Shown: piece after piece, positions 35,452-45,594 of the stretch
Position numbering within the stretch: position 1 is the stretch's first letter
Layout of the letters: every line of letters starts with the position of its first letter
Assembly (NCBI RefSeq): GCF_900078315.1
Contig: NZ_FKBS01000017.1
Location: forward strand, 525,917-589,916
Length of the DNA stretch: 64,000 nucleotides
Direction: 5' to 3'
DNA from: Bordetella ansorpii
GTDB lineage: Bacteria; Pseudomonadota; Gammaproteobacteria; Burkholderiales; Burkholderiaceae_B
Position numbers and translations under genes: made by a program
Notes under the pieces: generated by a model
Told to the model about the DNA's origin: nothing
Seen by the model: the letters and a program-made list of their open reading frames with translations, nothing else
Databases searched by the model: none

Positions 35452-35709
35452 TTGCAGCCTGATACGCAACGCATCACTGATGCGGTCGATGCGCTGGAGC
35501 CCTATATGCTCCAGGCGCTGGCCTGCACGGCGACCATCAACGCCAAACACTTCCGCCACGCAGGGGGGCCCGTGACCTGCCATGGCCCTGAAGCCCGCAA
35601 CATCCGCGACATCGACGAAGCCGTTTCCCTTGCCAGCATGAAGCGCGTGACGGTCGCCATGGCGCAACTCATGGTCGATTGGTGCGGCGTCGAGCCCGCC
35701 ACGCACTGA
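35452..35709 (+). pseudogene. C-terminal remnant of an M20-family peptidase/amidohydrolase
   Basis: An 85-residue frame starts TTG after AAGGGGA and may extend upstream to 35380. Its C-terminus, CHGPEARNIRDIDEAVSLASMKRV then MVDWCGVE, resembles the end of M20 metallohydrolases (pattern YGPEARNIHGIDE...DWCG). The N-terminal catalytic domain is absent. I read it as a decayed fragment next to the importer, possibly left from an older hydrolase gene. A real small protein is less likely but not excluded. The remaining 35281-35762 holds no other gene. Confidence 0.5.
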
Positions 35710-35762
35710 CCCGCGGGCAGATCTGCCCATCCACCCTCGTTGTCCCCAGCCGGAGATTGATC

Positions 35763-37337
35763 GTGAAGTTCAAGCAAATCCTGAAACTGTCGGCCGGCGC
35801 ACTGGTCCTGTCGGCCCTTCTGCCCCTGAACGCCGTGCAGGCGCAAACCCGCGGCGGCACCCTCAACATGATCGTGCAGCCCGAGCCGCCCATCCTGGTG
35901 CCGGCGCTGAACCAGCAAGGCCCCACGCAGTTCGTCGCCGGCAAGATCTACGAGAGCCTGCTGACCTACAGCTTCGATCTGAAACCGCAGCCCGGCCTGG
36001 CCAAGTCGTGGGAGGCCGCCCCCGATGGGCTGAGCTACACCTTCCATCTGCAGGACGGCGTGAAGTGGCACGACGGGCAGCCGTTCACCGCGGACGACGT
36101 GGTGTTCTCGCTGACCGAAATGCTGCCCAAGACGCACGCCCGCGCCAAGGTCATCCTGGGCAACTTCATCGACAAGGTCGAGAAGAGTGGCGACCTCACC
36201 GTCAAGATCACCCTGAAATCGCCCTTCCCGGCCTTCATGCTGATGTTCGAGCCGGGCTTCGCGCCGATGATGCCCAAGCACATCTATGCCGGCACCGACT
36301 ATGCCAACAACCCGGCCAACCAGAAGCCCGTCGGCACGGGCCCCTTCATGTTCAAGGAATGGAAGCGCGGCCAGTACATCAAACTTGAGCGCAACCCGAA
36401 CTACTGGAAGTCCGGCAAGCCCTACCTGGATGAACTGGTGTTCAACGTGATTCCGGACTCGGCATCGCGCGCCGTGGCCTATGAGCGCGGCAGCGTGGAC
36501 GTGCTGCGCGGCGGCGACGTGGACAACGTCGACATCAAGCGCCTGCGCGCCGTGCCGGGCACGGAGTTCAGCACACAGGGCTGGGAGATGTTCTCGCCGC
36601 AGGCCTATCTGATCTTCAACCAGCGCAAGCCGCCCTTCGACAACCTGAAGGTGCGCCAGGCGGTGATGCACGCGATCAACCGCAAGATGATCGCGGACAA
36701 CATCTTCTTCGGCCTGGGCCGGCCGTCGACCAGCCCCTTCGTGGCCAGCGAGATGTTCTTCGACAAGAGCATCCCCGCCACGCCGTTCGACATGAAGCAG
36801 GCGCGCGCACTGATCAAGGAATCCGGCATCAAGCCCGAGGACTACACCATCCGCCAGTTGAGCTTCCCGTACGGCTCGACCTGGGACCGGCTGGGCGAAT
36901 ACACCAAGCAGGCGCTGACGCAGTTGGGCTTCAAGGTGAACACCGAGTCCACGGACGCCGGCGGCTGGGCATCGCGAACCGGCAACTGGGACTTCGACAT
37001 CACCACCAACTTCACGTACCAGTACGGCGATCCCGCGCTGGGCGTTCAGCGCCTGTACATCTCGTCGAACATCGTCAAGGGATCGCCCTTCGCCAACGTG
37101 CAAGGCTACAACAACCCCGCGACGGACAAGCTGTGGACAGCGGCCGCGGCCGAGTCCGATCCCGCCAAGCGCCAGCAGATGTACAGCGAGCTGCAGAAGG
37201 TGCTGGTCGACGAAGTGGCCAATGGCTACCTGCTCGATCTCGAGTTCCCGACGCTGTACCGCGGCAAGGTGAAAAACCTCGTCAAGACGGCCATTGGCCT
37301 GAACGAGTCGTTCGACGACGTCTACATCGAGAAATAA
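35763..37337 (+). CDS. Peptide/amide-type ABC transporter substrate-binding protein (family 5)
   Basis: This periplasmic receptor of 524 residues has a signal peptide ending LNAVQA before QTRGGTLNMIV. The family-5 SBP fold is shown by GLAKSWEAAPDGLSYTFHLQDGVKWHDG and NPNYWKSGKPYLDELVFNVIPD. It starts GTG at 35763, with GGAG a few bases upstream. It begins an importer operon and is followed 3 bp later by the permease. The substrate may be an acylated amine or peptide given the downstream HDAC-like and M20 genes (inference). Confidence 0.92.
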   Translation: MKFKQILKLSAGALVLSALLPLNAVQAQTRGGTLNMIVQPEPPILVPALNQQGPTQFVAGKIYESLLTYSFDLKPQPGLAKSWEAAPDGLSYTFHLQDGVKWHDGQPFTADDVVFSLTEMLPKTHARAKVILGNFIDKVEKSGDLTVKITLKSPFPAFMLMFEPGFAPMMPKHIYAGTDYANNPANQKPVGTGPFMFKEWKRGQYIKLERNPNYWKSGKPYLDELVFNVIPDSASRAVAYERGSVDVLRGGDVDNVDIKRLRAVPGTEFSTQGWEMFSPQAYLIFNQRKPPFDNLKVRQAVMHAINRKMIADNIFFGLGRPSTSPFVASEMFFDKSIPATPFDMKQARALIKESGIKPEDYTIRQLSFPYGSTWDRLGEYTKQALTQLGFKVNTESTDAGGWASRTGNWDFDITTNFTYQYGDPALGVQRLYISSNIVKGSPFANVQGYNNPATDKLWTAAAAESDPAKRQQMYSELQKVLVDEVANGYLLDLEFPTLYRGKVKNLVKTAIGLNESFDDVYIEK

Positions 37338-37340
37338 GCC

Positions 37341-38345
37341 GTGCGTTTCCTGTCCTTTCTTGCCTCGCGCCTGGGCAAGGCCATCCTGGTGGTCCTGGGC
37401 GTGGTGGTCATCAACTTCTTCCTGATCAGGCTGGCCCCCGGCGACCCCGCCGAGGTGCTGGCCGGCCAGGCCGGCGCGGGCGACCCCGCTTTCGTGCAGC
37501 AACTGCGCCAGCAGTTCGGCCTGGACCAGCCCCTGCTGGTGCAGTTGGGCATCTACCTGAAGGGCGTGGCCACGCTGGACCTGGGGTACTCGTACCGCAG
37601 CCAGTTGCCGGTGCTCGATCTGATCCTGGAGCGCCTGCCCGCGACCTTCCTGCTGATGGCCTGTGCCTTCGTGTTCTCGCTGGTCCTGGGCGTGTTGCTG
37701 GGCGTGCTGGCGGCCCGCGTCCGCTACGCCAACAAACGGCGCTGGCTGGACAGCGGAATCATGACCGGCGCGCTGCTGCTGTACGCCACCCCGCTGTTCT
37801 GGCTGTCGCTGATGGGCATCCTGCTGTTCTCGGTGCTGCTGGGGTGGCTGCCGGCATTCGGCATGGAGACCGTGGGCGCCAATCTGCAAGGCTGGGAGCG
37901 CGCCTGGGACATCGCACAACATCTGGTGCTGCCGACCGTCACGCTGGGCTGCTTCTTCATGGCGGTCTACGTGCGGCTGACCCGCGCCTCGATGCTCGAA
38001 GTGATCGGCATGGATTTCGTCAAGACGGCGCGCGCCAAGGGCGTGCCGGCGGGCCGCGTGATCCGTTCGCACGTGCTGCGCAATGCCCTGCTGCCTGTCA
38101 TCACGTTCGCGGGCATCCAGCTCGGACAGATGGCCGGCGGCGCCGTGCTGACGGAGACGGTGTTCGCCTGGCCCGGCATCGGCCGCCTGATGTTCGACGC
38201 GCTGCTGCAACGCGACTACCAGTTGCTGCTGGGCATCTTCCTGGCGACGTCGATCATGGTCGTCGTCTTCAACCTGATAACAGACATGGTGTATCGCTGG
38301 GTGGACCCGCGCATCGCCGCCGGCGGACACGGAGGCGCGGCATGA
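37341..38345 (+). CDS. ABC transporter permease, DppB-like
   Basis: This inner-membrane permease of 334 residues has about six spans. A typical start is RFLSFLASRLGKAILVVLGVVVINFFLIRLAPGDPAE, and the EAA-like loop is DFVKTARAKGVPAGRVIRSHVLRNALLPV. It starts with GTG at 37341 and its TGA overlaps the next ATG (ATGA), so it is translationally coupled to the DppC-like gene. Confidence 0.95.
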   Translation: MRFLSFLASRLGKAILVVLGVVVINFFLIRLAPGDPAEVLAGQAGAGDPAFVQQLRQQFGLDQPLLVQLGIYLKGVATLDLGYSYRSQLPVLDLILERLPATFLLMACAFVFSLVLGVLLGVLAARVRYANKRRWLDSGIMTGALLLYATPLFWLSLMGILLFSVLLGWLPAFGMETVGANLQGWERAWDIAQHLVLPTVTLGCFFMAVYVRLTRASMLEVIGMDFVKTARAKGVPAGRVIRSHVLRNALLPVITFAGIQLGQMAGGAVLTETVFAWPGIGRLMFDALLQRDYQLLLGIFLATSIMVVVFNLITDMVYRWVDPRIAAGGHGGAA

Positions 38346-39181
38346 AACTGCTAGCCAAACGCTATGCCCGCAATGCGGGCGCCGTCATCGGCCTGGCGAT
38401 CCTGCTGGCCGTGATCGTAGTGGCGCTGGCCGCGCCGCTGCTGTACGAAGAGTCGCCGTGGACCATGGTGGCCGCGCCGCTGATCCCGCCGTTCACGGAT
38501 GCCGCCTACCCGTTCGGCACAGACATGCTGGGCCGCGACATCACGGCCGGCCTGATCTGGGGTGCGCGAGTATCGCTGCTGGTCGGCCTGCTGTCCACGG
38601 GCGTCGCGCTGCTGTTCGGTATCTTCGTGGGCACGGTCGCCGGCTACTGCGGCGGCCGCATCGACGATGCGTTGATGCGCTTCACCGAGTTCTTCCAGAC
38701 CATTCCGCAGTTGGCCATGGCCGTGGTGCTGGTGGCCGTGCTGGGACCGTCGGTGTATTCGATCATGGGTGCGATCGCGGTGGTGTCCTGGCCGCCAGCT
38801 GCACGCCTGGTGCGTTCCGAGTTCATGACGCTGAAGCAACGCGAATTCGTGCAGGCGGCCATCGTCATCGGCCAGACGCCGGCACGCATCGTCTGGTCGC
38901 AGATCCTGCCCAACGCCATGGCGCCCATCATCGTCTCGGCGTCGTTCATGGTGGCCACGGCCATCCTGACCGAGTCGTCGCTTTCTTTCCTGGGCCTGGG
39001 CGATCCCAACATGATGAGCTGGGGATTCATGATCGGCGCGGCGCGCACCATGATTCGCGAGGCCTGGTGGATGAGCGTGTGGCCCGGCGTGTCCATCCTG
39101 CTGACCGTGCTTGCCATCAATCTGATGGGCGAAGGGCTGAACGACGCCCTGAACCCGCAGCTGCGCAAGCGCGGCGAATAA
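38342..39181 (+). CDS. ABC transporter permease, DppC-like
   Basis: This second permease has 279 residues and about six spans. After an N-terminal span and a periplasmic loop with FGTDMLGRDITAGLIWGARVSL, the ATPase-contact loop reads REFVQAAIVIGQTPARIVWSQILPNAMAPI. It overlaps the previous gene by 4 bp and is followed after 11 bp by the ATPase gene, whose AAGGAG begins at the stop codon. Confidence 0.95.
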   Translation: MKLLAKRYARNAGAVIGLAILLAVIVVALAAPLLYEESPWTMVAAPLIPPFTDAAYPFGTDMLGRDITAGLIWGARVSLLVGLLSTGVALLFGIFVGTVAGYCGGRIDDALMRFTEFFQTIPQLAMAVVLVAVLGPSVYSIMGAIAVVSWPPAARLVRSEFMTLKQREFVQAAIVIGQTPARIVWSQILPNAMAPIIVSASFMVATAILTESSLSFLGLGDPNMMSWGFMIGAARTMIREAWWMSVWPGVSILLTVLAINLMGEGLNDALNPQLRKRGE

Positions 39182-39192
39182 GGAGTCCTCCG

Positions 39193-40872
39193 TTGAACAA
39201 GTCCTCCGCTTTGTTGTCCATCCGCGGCCTGAGCATCGCCCTGCCGGAAGGCGGCGACCGCCCCTGGGCGGTGCGCGACGTCTCGTACGACATCAACGCT
39301 GGCGAGATTCTCTGCATCGTGGGCGAATCGGGCTCGGGCAAATCCATGAGCGCCAACGCCATCATGGGCCTGCTGCCCGGCTACCTGACGCCGCAGTCCG
39401 GGCAGATCCTGTTCCGTGGGGAGGATTTGCTGACCCTGTCCGAAGAACGCCTGCTGGGCATGCGCGGCAAGGACATCGCCATGATTTTCCAGGAACCCCT
39501 GTCGGCCCTGAACCCGCTGATGCCGGTGGGCGAGCAGATCGCCGAGGTGATGCGCGTGCATGGCATGGATGGACCGGACGCCGCCTTGCCGTCCCCTGAC
39601 CAGACGCGCCCCCGGAACCGCGAGACGGCACGGCAACGACGCGTGCTGGAACTGCTGGATTTCGTCGGCCTGCCCGATCCCACCGCCTTGGCGCACGCCT
39701 ATCCGTTCAGGCTGTCCGGCGGCCAGCGCCAGCGGGTCATGATCGCCATGGCGTTGGCCCTGGAGCCCGCGCTGTTGATCGCCGACGAACCCACCACCGC
39801 GCTGGACGTGACCACCCAGGCGCAGATCCTGGCGCTGATCGCCCGCATCCAGAAAGAAAAAGGCATGGGGGTGATGTTCGTCACGCACGATTTCGGTGTG
39901 GTGGCGGAGATCGCGCATCGCGTGGCGGTGATGGAGAAAGGCGTGCTGGTCGAGCAGGGAAGCGCCGACCAGGTGCTCAACCACCCCTCGCATCCCTATA
40001 CTCAGCGCCTGATCGCCGCCGTGCCGCATCAGCGCGCGCACGCGCGCGCCGAGGCCTTGCGCGACAAGCCGGTGCTGCAGGTACGCGACCTGCGCAAGAC
40101 CTATTCCCTGGGCGGCGGCCTGTTCAGCAAGAAGCGCGAAGTGCATGCCGTGGACGGCGTCAGCTTCGAGGCCCGCCGCGGCCAGACGCTGGGCATCGTC
40201 GGCGAATCCGGTTCCGGCAAATCCACCATCGGCAAATGCCTGCTGAAACTGGTCGGCATCGATGGCGGCGAACTGATCTTCGATGGCCGCGACATCGCCA
40301 ACCTGCCCGAAGCCCAGTTCCGGCCGCTGCGCAAAGAGATCCAGATGATCTTCCAGGATCCTTTCGCGTCGCTCAATCCACGCCACTCGGTGGGCCGCAT
40401 CATCAGCGACGGCCCGGTGGCCAATGGCGTGCCCCGGCCGCAGGCCGACGTGCGCACGCGCGAACTGCTGGAACTCGTGGGCCTGGACCACTCCGCCTTC
40501 GACCGCTATCCCAACCAGTTCTCCGGCGGCCAGCGCCAGCGCATCGGCATCGCGCGCGCGCTGGCGCTGGAGCCCCAGGTGCTGGTGGCCGACGAGTCGG
40601 TCTCCGCGCTGGACGTCTCCGTGCAGGCCCAGGTGCTGGCGCTGCTGCGCGAGCTGCAGCAGAAGCTGCGCATCGCGTTGATCTTCATCACGCACGACCT
40701 GCGGGTGGCGGCGCAGATCTGCGACGAGGTGCTTGTCATGCATCGTGGCAAGGTCGTCGAGCACGGCAGCCCCGCGCAGATATTCGACCGCCCGCAACAT
40801 CCTTACACCCGGCAACTGATCGCCGCCATCCCCGGCCAGCACTGGGCCCCCACGCAGGCGCGCATCGCCTGA
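39193..40872 (+). CDS. Fused dual ATP-binding protein of the peptide-type importer (DppDF/GsiA-like)
   Basis: This protein of 559 residues carries two complete ABC ATPase domains. The first has Walker [10 protein letters not shown] and signature LSGGQRQRV; the second, from about residue 295, has GESGSGKST and FSGGQRQRI. Each has the Walker B-linked DEP/DES and H-loop ([16 protein letters not shown]). It starts TTG at 39193 with AAGGAG seven bases upstream; the much longer open frame overlapping the permease is not real. The fusion makes this a complete four-gene importer. Confidence 0.93.
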   Translation: MNKSSALLSIRGLSIALPEGGDRPWAVRDVSYDINAGEILCIVGESGSGKSMSANAIMGLLPGYLTPQSGQILFRGEDLLTLSEERLLGMRGKDIAMIFQEPLSALNPLMPVGEQIAEVMRVHGMDGPDAALPSPDQTRPRNRETARQRRVLELLDFVGLPDPTALAHAYPFRLSGGQRQRVMIAMALALEPALLIADEPTTALDVTTQAQILALIARIQKEKGMGVMFVTHDFGVVAEIAHRVAVMEKGVLVEQGSADQVLNHPSHPYTQRLIAAVPHQRAHARAEALRDKPVLQVRDLRKTYSLGGGLFSKKREVHAVDGVSFEARRGQTLGIVGESGSGKSTIGKCLLKLVGIDGGELIFDGRDIANLPEAQFRPLRKEIQMIFQDPFASLNPRHSVGRIISDGPVANGVPRPQADVRTRELLELVGLDHSAFDRYPNQFSGGQRQRIGIARALALEPQVLVADESVSALDVSVQAQVLALLRELQQKLRIALIFITHDLRVAAQICDEVLVMHRGKVVEHGSPAQIFDRPQHPYTRQLIAAIPGQHWAPTQARIA

Positions 40873-40891
40873 GTCCCTTCCGAGGAGAACC

Positions 40892-41188
40892 ATGACACGC
40901 CCCGCCGCCGTCCCCACCGTGCAGATCGACAACGAACAGGTCCGCGTCACCGAATGGCGCTTTCCGCCCGGCGCCGAAACAGGCTGGCACCGCCACGGCA
41001 TGTATTACGTGGTAGTGCCGCAGACCACGGGCGAACTGTTGCTGGAAACGCCGCAGGGCGAGGTCCGCAGCGCACTGACCACCGGCGTGGCCTACAGCCG
41101 TCCGGTGGGCATCGAGCACAACGTCGTCAACCCCAACGACAGCGAATTCGTATTCGTCGAGATCGAACTGAAGGCGACCGAGGCCTGA
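40892..41188 (+). CDS. Cupin-domain protein
   Basis: This 98-residue protein is a single small beta-barrel. GAETGWHRHGMYYVVVP is the first cupin motif (metal His in HRH), and RPVGIEHNVVNPNDSEFVFVEIE the second. It follows the ATPase gene by 19 bp with GAGGAG before the ATG. Small cupins like this often bind a metal or small carboxylate. Its role in this catabolic operon is unknown. Confidence 0.85.
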   Translation: MTRPAAVPTVQIDNEQVRVTEWRFPPGAETGWHRHGMYYVVVPQTTGELLLETPQGEVRSALTTGVAYSRPVGIEHNVVNPNDSEFVFVEIELKATEA

Positions 41189-41196
41189 ACCACGAC

Positions 41197-42255
41197 ATGA
41201 AGGCATTTTTCTCAGAAGACCAACTGCTGCACACGCCGCAGCAGTTCATGCGCGCCGGCCGCATCAGCAGGCCGACCGACGTGCCCGCGCGTGCCGAAAC
41301 CCTGCGCGCCATGCTGTCCAGCCGAGGCATTGCGCTGGCCGCGCCTCCCGACTATGGCCGCGATCCGCTGGACGGCGTGCACAGCGCGGCCTACCTGGAC
41401 TTCCTGGAGCACGCGTACGAGCGCTGGCAGGCGCTGCGCGGCCAGGGGCCCGAACCCGGCATCGAAGTCCTGCCCAACCTGTCGCCCTATGGCGGCAGCA
41501 CGACCCCGCACGCGCGCCGGCCGCCCTGCCCCTCGCCCTCGATCATCGCGCAGGCCGGCTACTACCTGGGCGATCTCTCCTGCCCCATCGGTCCGCACAC
41601 CTGGCGCGCCGCGCTGCGTTCCACCCACAACGCAGTGGCCGCTGCCGACCATGTGCTGCAGACAGGTGATCTGGCTTACGCCCTGTGCCGTCCTTCGGGC
41701 CACCACGCGCACCACGACCGTGCGGGCGGCTTCTGCTACCTGAACAGCTCGGCCGCCGCCGCTCAACGGCTGGCGGACGCGCTGGGCCGCGTGGCCGTGC
41801 TGGACGTGGACGCACATCATGGCGACGGCACGCAGAACATCTTCTATTGCCGCGACGACGTCTACACCGTGTCCACGCACGCGGACCCCGCCGGCTACTA
41901 CCCGTTCTACTGCGGCTACGCCGATGAGCGCGGCGCGGACGCGGGCGCGGGCTGCAATCTGAACCTGCCCTTGCCGCACGGCACCGACGGCCAGGCCTAT
42001 GGCGCCTTCCTCGAACGCGCGCTGGCGTCCGTGATGCAGTACCAGCCGCGCGCCCTGGTGCTGGCCCTGGGTTTCGACACCTACAAGGACGATCCCATCA
42101 GCGTCCTGCGCTTCGACATGGCGACCTACCGCGACATTGGCGCCCGAGTCCGCGCACTGGGCCTGCCCACGGTCGTCGTGCAGGAGGGCGGCTATCAGGT
42201 CGACAGCATCGGCCAGGCGCTGGACGCCTTTCTGCAAGGCATGGCGGCCGCCTGA
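41197..42255 (+). CDS. Histone-deacetylase-like amidohydrolase (acetylpolyamine-type)
   Basis: This zinc amidohydrolase has 352 residues. The active-site stretch RPSGHHAHHDRAGGFCYLN has the catalytic His pair. DVDAHHGDGTQ gives zinc ligands Asp and His, and LALGFDTYKDDP the third Asp. QEGGYQ carries the transition-state Tyr. Bacterial relatives remove acetyl or other acyl groups from polyamines and amides. It lies 8 bp after the cupin gene in the importer operon, so its likely substrate is what the importer brings in. A paralogue is at 61240. Confidence 0.9.
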   Translation: MKAFFSEDQLLHTPQQFMRAGRISRPTDVPARAETLRAMLSSRGIALAAPPDYGRDPLDGVHSAAYLDFLEHAYERWQALRGQGPEPGIEVLPNLSPYGGSTTPHARRPPCPSPSIIAQAGYYLGDLSCPIGPHTWRAALRSTHNAVAAADHVLQTGDLAYALCRPSGHHAHHDRAGGFCYLNSSAAAAQRLADALGRVAVLDVDAHHGDGTQNIFYCRDDVYTVSTHADPAGYYPFYCGYADERGADAGAGCNLNLPLPHGTDGQAYGAFLERALASVMQYQPRALVLALGFDTYKDDPISVLRFDMATYRDIGARVRALGLPTVVVQEGGYQVDSIGQALDAFLQGMAAA

Positions 42256-42297
42256 CGGCCCGCGCATAACAACATTTTTTCCGAGACGAGCATCACC

Positions 42298-43569
42298 ATG
42301 AATACCGACATCGACATGCAAGCCCCGCTCTCCATCAACGGCCAACGGCTATGGCAGTCCCTGATGGACCTGGCCCAGGTCGGCGCCACGGAAAAAGGCG
42401 GCAATTGCCGGCTGGCGCTGACCGACCTGGACCGCCAAGGCCGTGACCTGGTCGCCGGCTGGATGCGCGAGGCCGGGCTGGAAGTCAGCGTGGACCAGAT
42501 CGGCAATATCTTTGGCCGCCGCGCGGGCCGCGATCCCTCGCTGCCGGCCGTCTGCACGGGCAGCCACATCGACACCCAGCCCACCGGCGGCCGCTTCGAT
42601 GGCTGCTTCGGCGTGATGGCCGGCCTGGAGGTAATGCGCACCCTGCAGGAACGCGGCATCCAGACCGACTCCGCGCTGGAGCTGGCCATCTGGACCAACG
42701 AGGAAGGCAGCCGCTTCGCGCCCTTCATGATGGGATCGGCGGTGTACTGCGGCAAGTTGCCGCTGGAGCAGGCACTGGCCACCGCCGACAGCGAGGGCAA
42801 GCGCGTGGGCGACGAACTGCAGCGTATCGGCTATGCCGGAGACTGCCCCGTGGGCCAGCGCCGCTTCGGCCATTATCTCGAAGCCCACATCGAACAGGGT
42901 CCCATTCTGGAAGCCGAGGACACGGTCATCGGCGCCGTGACCGGTTCCCTGGGCATGTACTGGTACGAAGTGGTCGTGACGGGCATGGAGGCCCACGCCG
43001 GCCCCACGCCCATGCCGCTGCGCCGGGACGCCCTGTACGCCTCCACCTTCATCATGCAGGAAGTCGTGCGGATCGCGCTGGACCATGCGCCGCACGGCCG
43101 CGGCACGGTCGGGTCGGTGCAGGTCCATCCCGGCTCGCCCAACGTCATTCCCGGCGCCGTCACCTTCACGGTGGACATCCGCCACGAGGACGCCGCAAGG
43201 CTGGCCGGGATGAACGCCCGTTTCCACGAGATCGTGCGCGCCGTGGCATCCGGCGAACGCACCGGGCACGAGATGCAGGTCCAGGTGCGCCAGACCGCCT
43301 ACTTCCCGCCCACGCCCTTCGCGCCGGAGCTGGTCGAGGCCGTGCGCGGCCAGGCGCGCGCGCGCGGCTACTCGGCCATGGACATCGTGACCGGCGCGGG
43401 CCACGACGCCGTGCACATCGCCGGGATCGTTCCCACCGCGATGATCTTCGTGCCTTGCAAGGACGGCATCAGTCACAACGAGATCGAGGATGCCGATCCG
43501 AAGCACCTCGAAGCCGGCGCCAACGTGCTGCTGGGCGCGATGACCCGGCTGGCGGGCGTCGCGCCTTGA
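42298..43569 (+). CDS. M20-family Zn-dependent hydrolase (N-carbamoylase/hydantoinase type)
   Basis: This 423-residue hydrolase is of the HyuC/AllC/AmaB kind. [15 protein letters not shown] gives His and the bridging Asp, and WTNEEGSRF the catalytic and ligand Glu pair. [24 protein letters not shown] and a final SHNEIEDA complete the family pattern. Such enzymes open N-carbamoyl- or N-acyl-amino acids. It continues the operon from the HDAC-like gene with a 42 bp gap. The pair could process different amide bonds in the same substrate (inference). Confidence 0.92.
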   Translation: MNTDIDMQAPLSINGQRLWQSLMDLAQVGATEKGGNCRLALTDLDRQGRDLVAGWMREAGLEVSVDQIGNIFGRRAGRDPSLPAVCTGSHIDTQPTGGRFDGCFGVMAGLEVMRTLQERGIQTDSALELAIWTNEEGSRFAPFMMGSAVYCGKLPLEQALATADSEGKRVGDELQRIGYAGDCPVGQRRFGHYLEAHIEQGPILEAEDTVIGAVTGSLGMYWYEVVVTGMEAHAGPTPMPLRRDALYASTFIMQEVVRIALDHAPHGRGTVGSVQVHPGSPNVIPGAVTFTVDIRHEDAARLAGMNARFHEIVRAVASGERTGHEMQVQVRQTAYFPPTPFAPELVEAVRGQARARGYSAMDIVTGAGHDAVHIAGIVPTAMIFVPCKDGISHNEIEDADPKHLEAGANVLLGAMTRLAGVAP

Positions 43570-43624
43570 GCCCGGTGGCGTGCATGCCCGATTGCGCGCA
43601 CGCCTTTTCGAGTCCGAGGATGCC

Positions 43625-44566
43625 GTGAGCGCCCCGCCCCTCTCTTCTTCCGCCGACGCCGCCAGGCGCACCGGCATCGCCTGCTTTCTGCTGGCGCTGC
43701 TGGCCAACGCCCTGTTCGACGCCGGCGCCAAGCACCTGCTGGAGACCTATCCCGCGCCGTTCCTGAACGTGATGCGCTACGTCACGGTGACGACACTGGG
43801 TCTGGCGCTGCTGATGCGGCAACGCAGGCTGCCCGCGTGGTCCACCCTCCCGCACAAGCCCATCCTGCTGGCCCGGGGGCTGGCGCTGGCCACGGTCGGC
43901 ACCTGCTTCATGACCGCGCTGATCTGGATGCCGCTGTCCGAGGCCACGGCCATCTATTTCACGGCGCCGCTGATCATGGTGATCCTGTCGCCGTGGATGC
44001 TGGGCGAACGCGTGCACGCCGCGCAATGGCTTTCCGTGGCCATCGGCCTGTGCGGCATGCTGTTGATCGTGCGGCCAGGCAATGCGCTGCCGCCCCTGGG
44101 CACGGCGCTGATGGTGATCTCGGCCGTGTGCTACGCCGTGTTCCAGCTGCTGACACGCCGGCTGGCGGGCGCGATCGACCCCCGGGTGCAGTATCTCTGC
44201 GCCGCACTGACCTGCCTGGCAGCCACCCTTCCGCCAGCGATCCTGTTTCCGCCGCCCACCTGGCCCGATGCGAGCGACTGGCTGCTCATCATCGGCCTGA
44301 GCGCCATCAACGGCGGCGCGCAGGTGCTGTTCCTGACGGCCTTCCGCCACGTGGACGCGGCGACGCTGGGTCCCCTGAATTACCTGCAGTTGCTGATGGC
44401 GGTGCTGCTGAGCGCGACGATCTTCCATCGCCCGCCCGATATACTGGCCATGGCGGGCATGGTCATGATCGCCGCGGCGGGCATCCTGCTGGTCAAGCGC
44501 CCCGTGCGCGCCGCGCGCATGGCCCGCCCCCCTTTCAAGACCTCTTCCCCCAAAGACCCCACGTGA
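43625..44566 (+). CDS. DMT family transporter (EamA)
   Basis: This 313-residue carrier has ten spans. Repeat one includes ANALFDAGAKHLLETYPAPFLNVMRY and MPLSEATAIYFTAPLIMVILSPW; repeat two includes LFLTAFRHVDAATLGPLNYLQLLMAV. The start is taken as GTG at 43625 with GAGG shortly before; a GTG at 43580 would add 15 residues. Its TGA overlaps the following GTG, so it is coupled to ghrA. It might export or import a pathway product. Confidence 0.85.
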   Translation: MSAPPLSSSADAARRTGIACFLLALLANALFDAGAKHLLETYPAPFLNVMRYVTVTTLGLALLMRQRRLPAWSTLPHKPILLARGLALATVGTCFMTALIWMPLSEATAIYFTAPLIMVILSPWMLGERVHAAQWLSVAIGLCGMLLIVRPGNALPPLGTALMVISAVCYAVFQLLTRRLAGAIDPRVQYLCAALTCLAATLPPAILFPPPTWPDASDWLLIIGLSAINGGAQVLFLTAFRHVDAATLGPLNYLQLLMAVLLSATIFHRPPDILAMAGMVMIAAAGILLVKRPVRAARMARPPFKTSSPKDPT

Positions 44567-45495
44567 AAATCATCTGCTGCTCCCAAACGCTGCCGGATCG
44601 CGATGTCTGGCCCGAACTCCTGTCGAAGGCGCTGCCCGAGGCCGACGTCGTGCACTGGGACGAGAACTCGCCCGTGCAGGATGCCGACCTTGCCGTGGTC
44701 TGGCGCCCGCCCGCTGTGCTGTTCGAACGCGAGCGCAAGCTGCGCGCCGTGTTCAACCTGGGCGCGGGCGTCGATGGCCTGTTGAAACTGTCCACGCTGC
44801 CACCCGATCTGCCCGTGGTGCGCCTGGAGGACGCCGGCATGGCAGTGCAGATGTCGGAATACGTGGTCCACTTCCTGACCGGCGCCTGCCGTCAGTTCGA
44901 TGCCTACGCCGCGCAGCAACGCGCCGGCGTGTGGCAGGCGCTGCCCGAACTGCGCCGCGAGCAGTGGCCCGTCGGGATCCTGGGCATGGGCGCGCTGGGC
45001 GGCCATGTCGCACGCACGCTGCAGGCGCTGGGCTACAACGTCGCGGGCTGGTCGCGCAGCGGCCAGGCGCCCGAGGGCGTGCAGGCCTTCGGCGGCGTCG
45101 AGGCGCTGCCGGCCTTCCTGGCCCGCACGCGCGTGCTGATCAACCTGCTGCCGCTGACCCCCGACACAGAGAACATCCTGCGTCGCGACACCCTGTCGCA
45201 ACTGCTGCCCGGCGCGCACCTGATCAACCTAGCGCGCGGTTCCCACCTGGTCGAAGAAGACCTGACCGCACTGCTGGACAGCGGCCACCTGTCCGGCGCC
45301 ACGCTGGACGTGTTCCGCGAGGAGCCGCTGCCGGCTGGCCACCCGTTCTGGGCCGACAGCCGCATCTCGATCACGCCGCACATCGCGGCGGCCAGCCTGC
45401 GCCGCGAGACGGTCGAGCAGATCACCCACAAGGTCCGCGCCCTGATGCGCGGCGAGCCCATCACCGGCGTGGTGGGCCGCGACCGCGGATATTGA
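44563..45495 (+). CDS. ghrA: Glyoxylate/hydroxypyruvate reductase A
   Basis: This NAD(P)H-dependent 2-hydroxyacid dehydrogenase has 310 residues. The nucleotide-binding loop is VGILGMGALGGHVARTLQALG, and the catalytic region has NLARGSHLVEEDLTALLDSG and the final SITPHIAAAS with the proton-donor His. It reduces glyoxylate to glycolate and hydroxypyruvate to glycerate in the cytosol. It starts GTG at 44563 inside the previous stop (GTGA). Its place beside amine and amide genes suggests it handles a short 2-oxoacid or aldehyde product. Confidence 0.92.
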   Translation: MKIICCSQTLPDRDVWPELLSKALPEADVVHWDENSPVQDADLAVVWRPPAVLFERERKLRAVFNLGAGVDGLLKLSTLPPDLPVVRLEDAGMAVQMSEYVVHFLTGACRQFDAYAAQQRAGVWQALPELRREQWPVGILGMGALGGHVARTLQALGYNVAGWSRSGQAPEGVQAFGGVEALPAFLARTRVLINLLPLTPDTENILRRDTLSQLLPGAHLINLARGSHLVEEDLTALLDSGHLSGATLDVFREEPLPAGHPFWADSRISITPHIAAASLRRETVEQITHKVRALMRGEPITGVVGRDRGY

Positions 45496-45594
45496 TCGGC
45501 GCGCAAGGCGCGCGGATTGGCGGATAATGGTTGACGAATCAAGCGCGCCGGCTTGCGGCGCGCGTCAAACACCCGCCCATCCGGATCCCGCGCC

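Noticed and set aside
35502..38330. A 942-codon open frame on the minus strand opposite the ABC importer genes, and similar long antisense frames (5203-8676, 54404-57979, 30270-32219).
   Set aside because: They are rich in Arg, His, Gln and Ala with no domain pattern and lie exactly opposite well-supported genes. In GC-rich DNA with strong third-position bias such shadows are expected.
38458..40872. An 804-residue fused protein reaching from the permease region into the ATPase gene.
   Set aside because: The first 245 residues are an out-of-frame reading of the DppC-like permease. The TTG at 39193 with AAGGAG gives the real ATPase.
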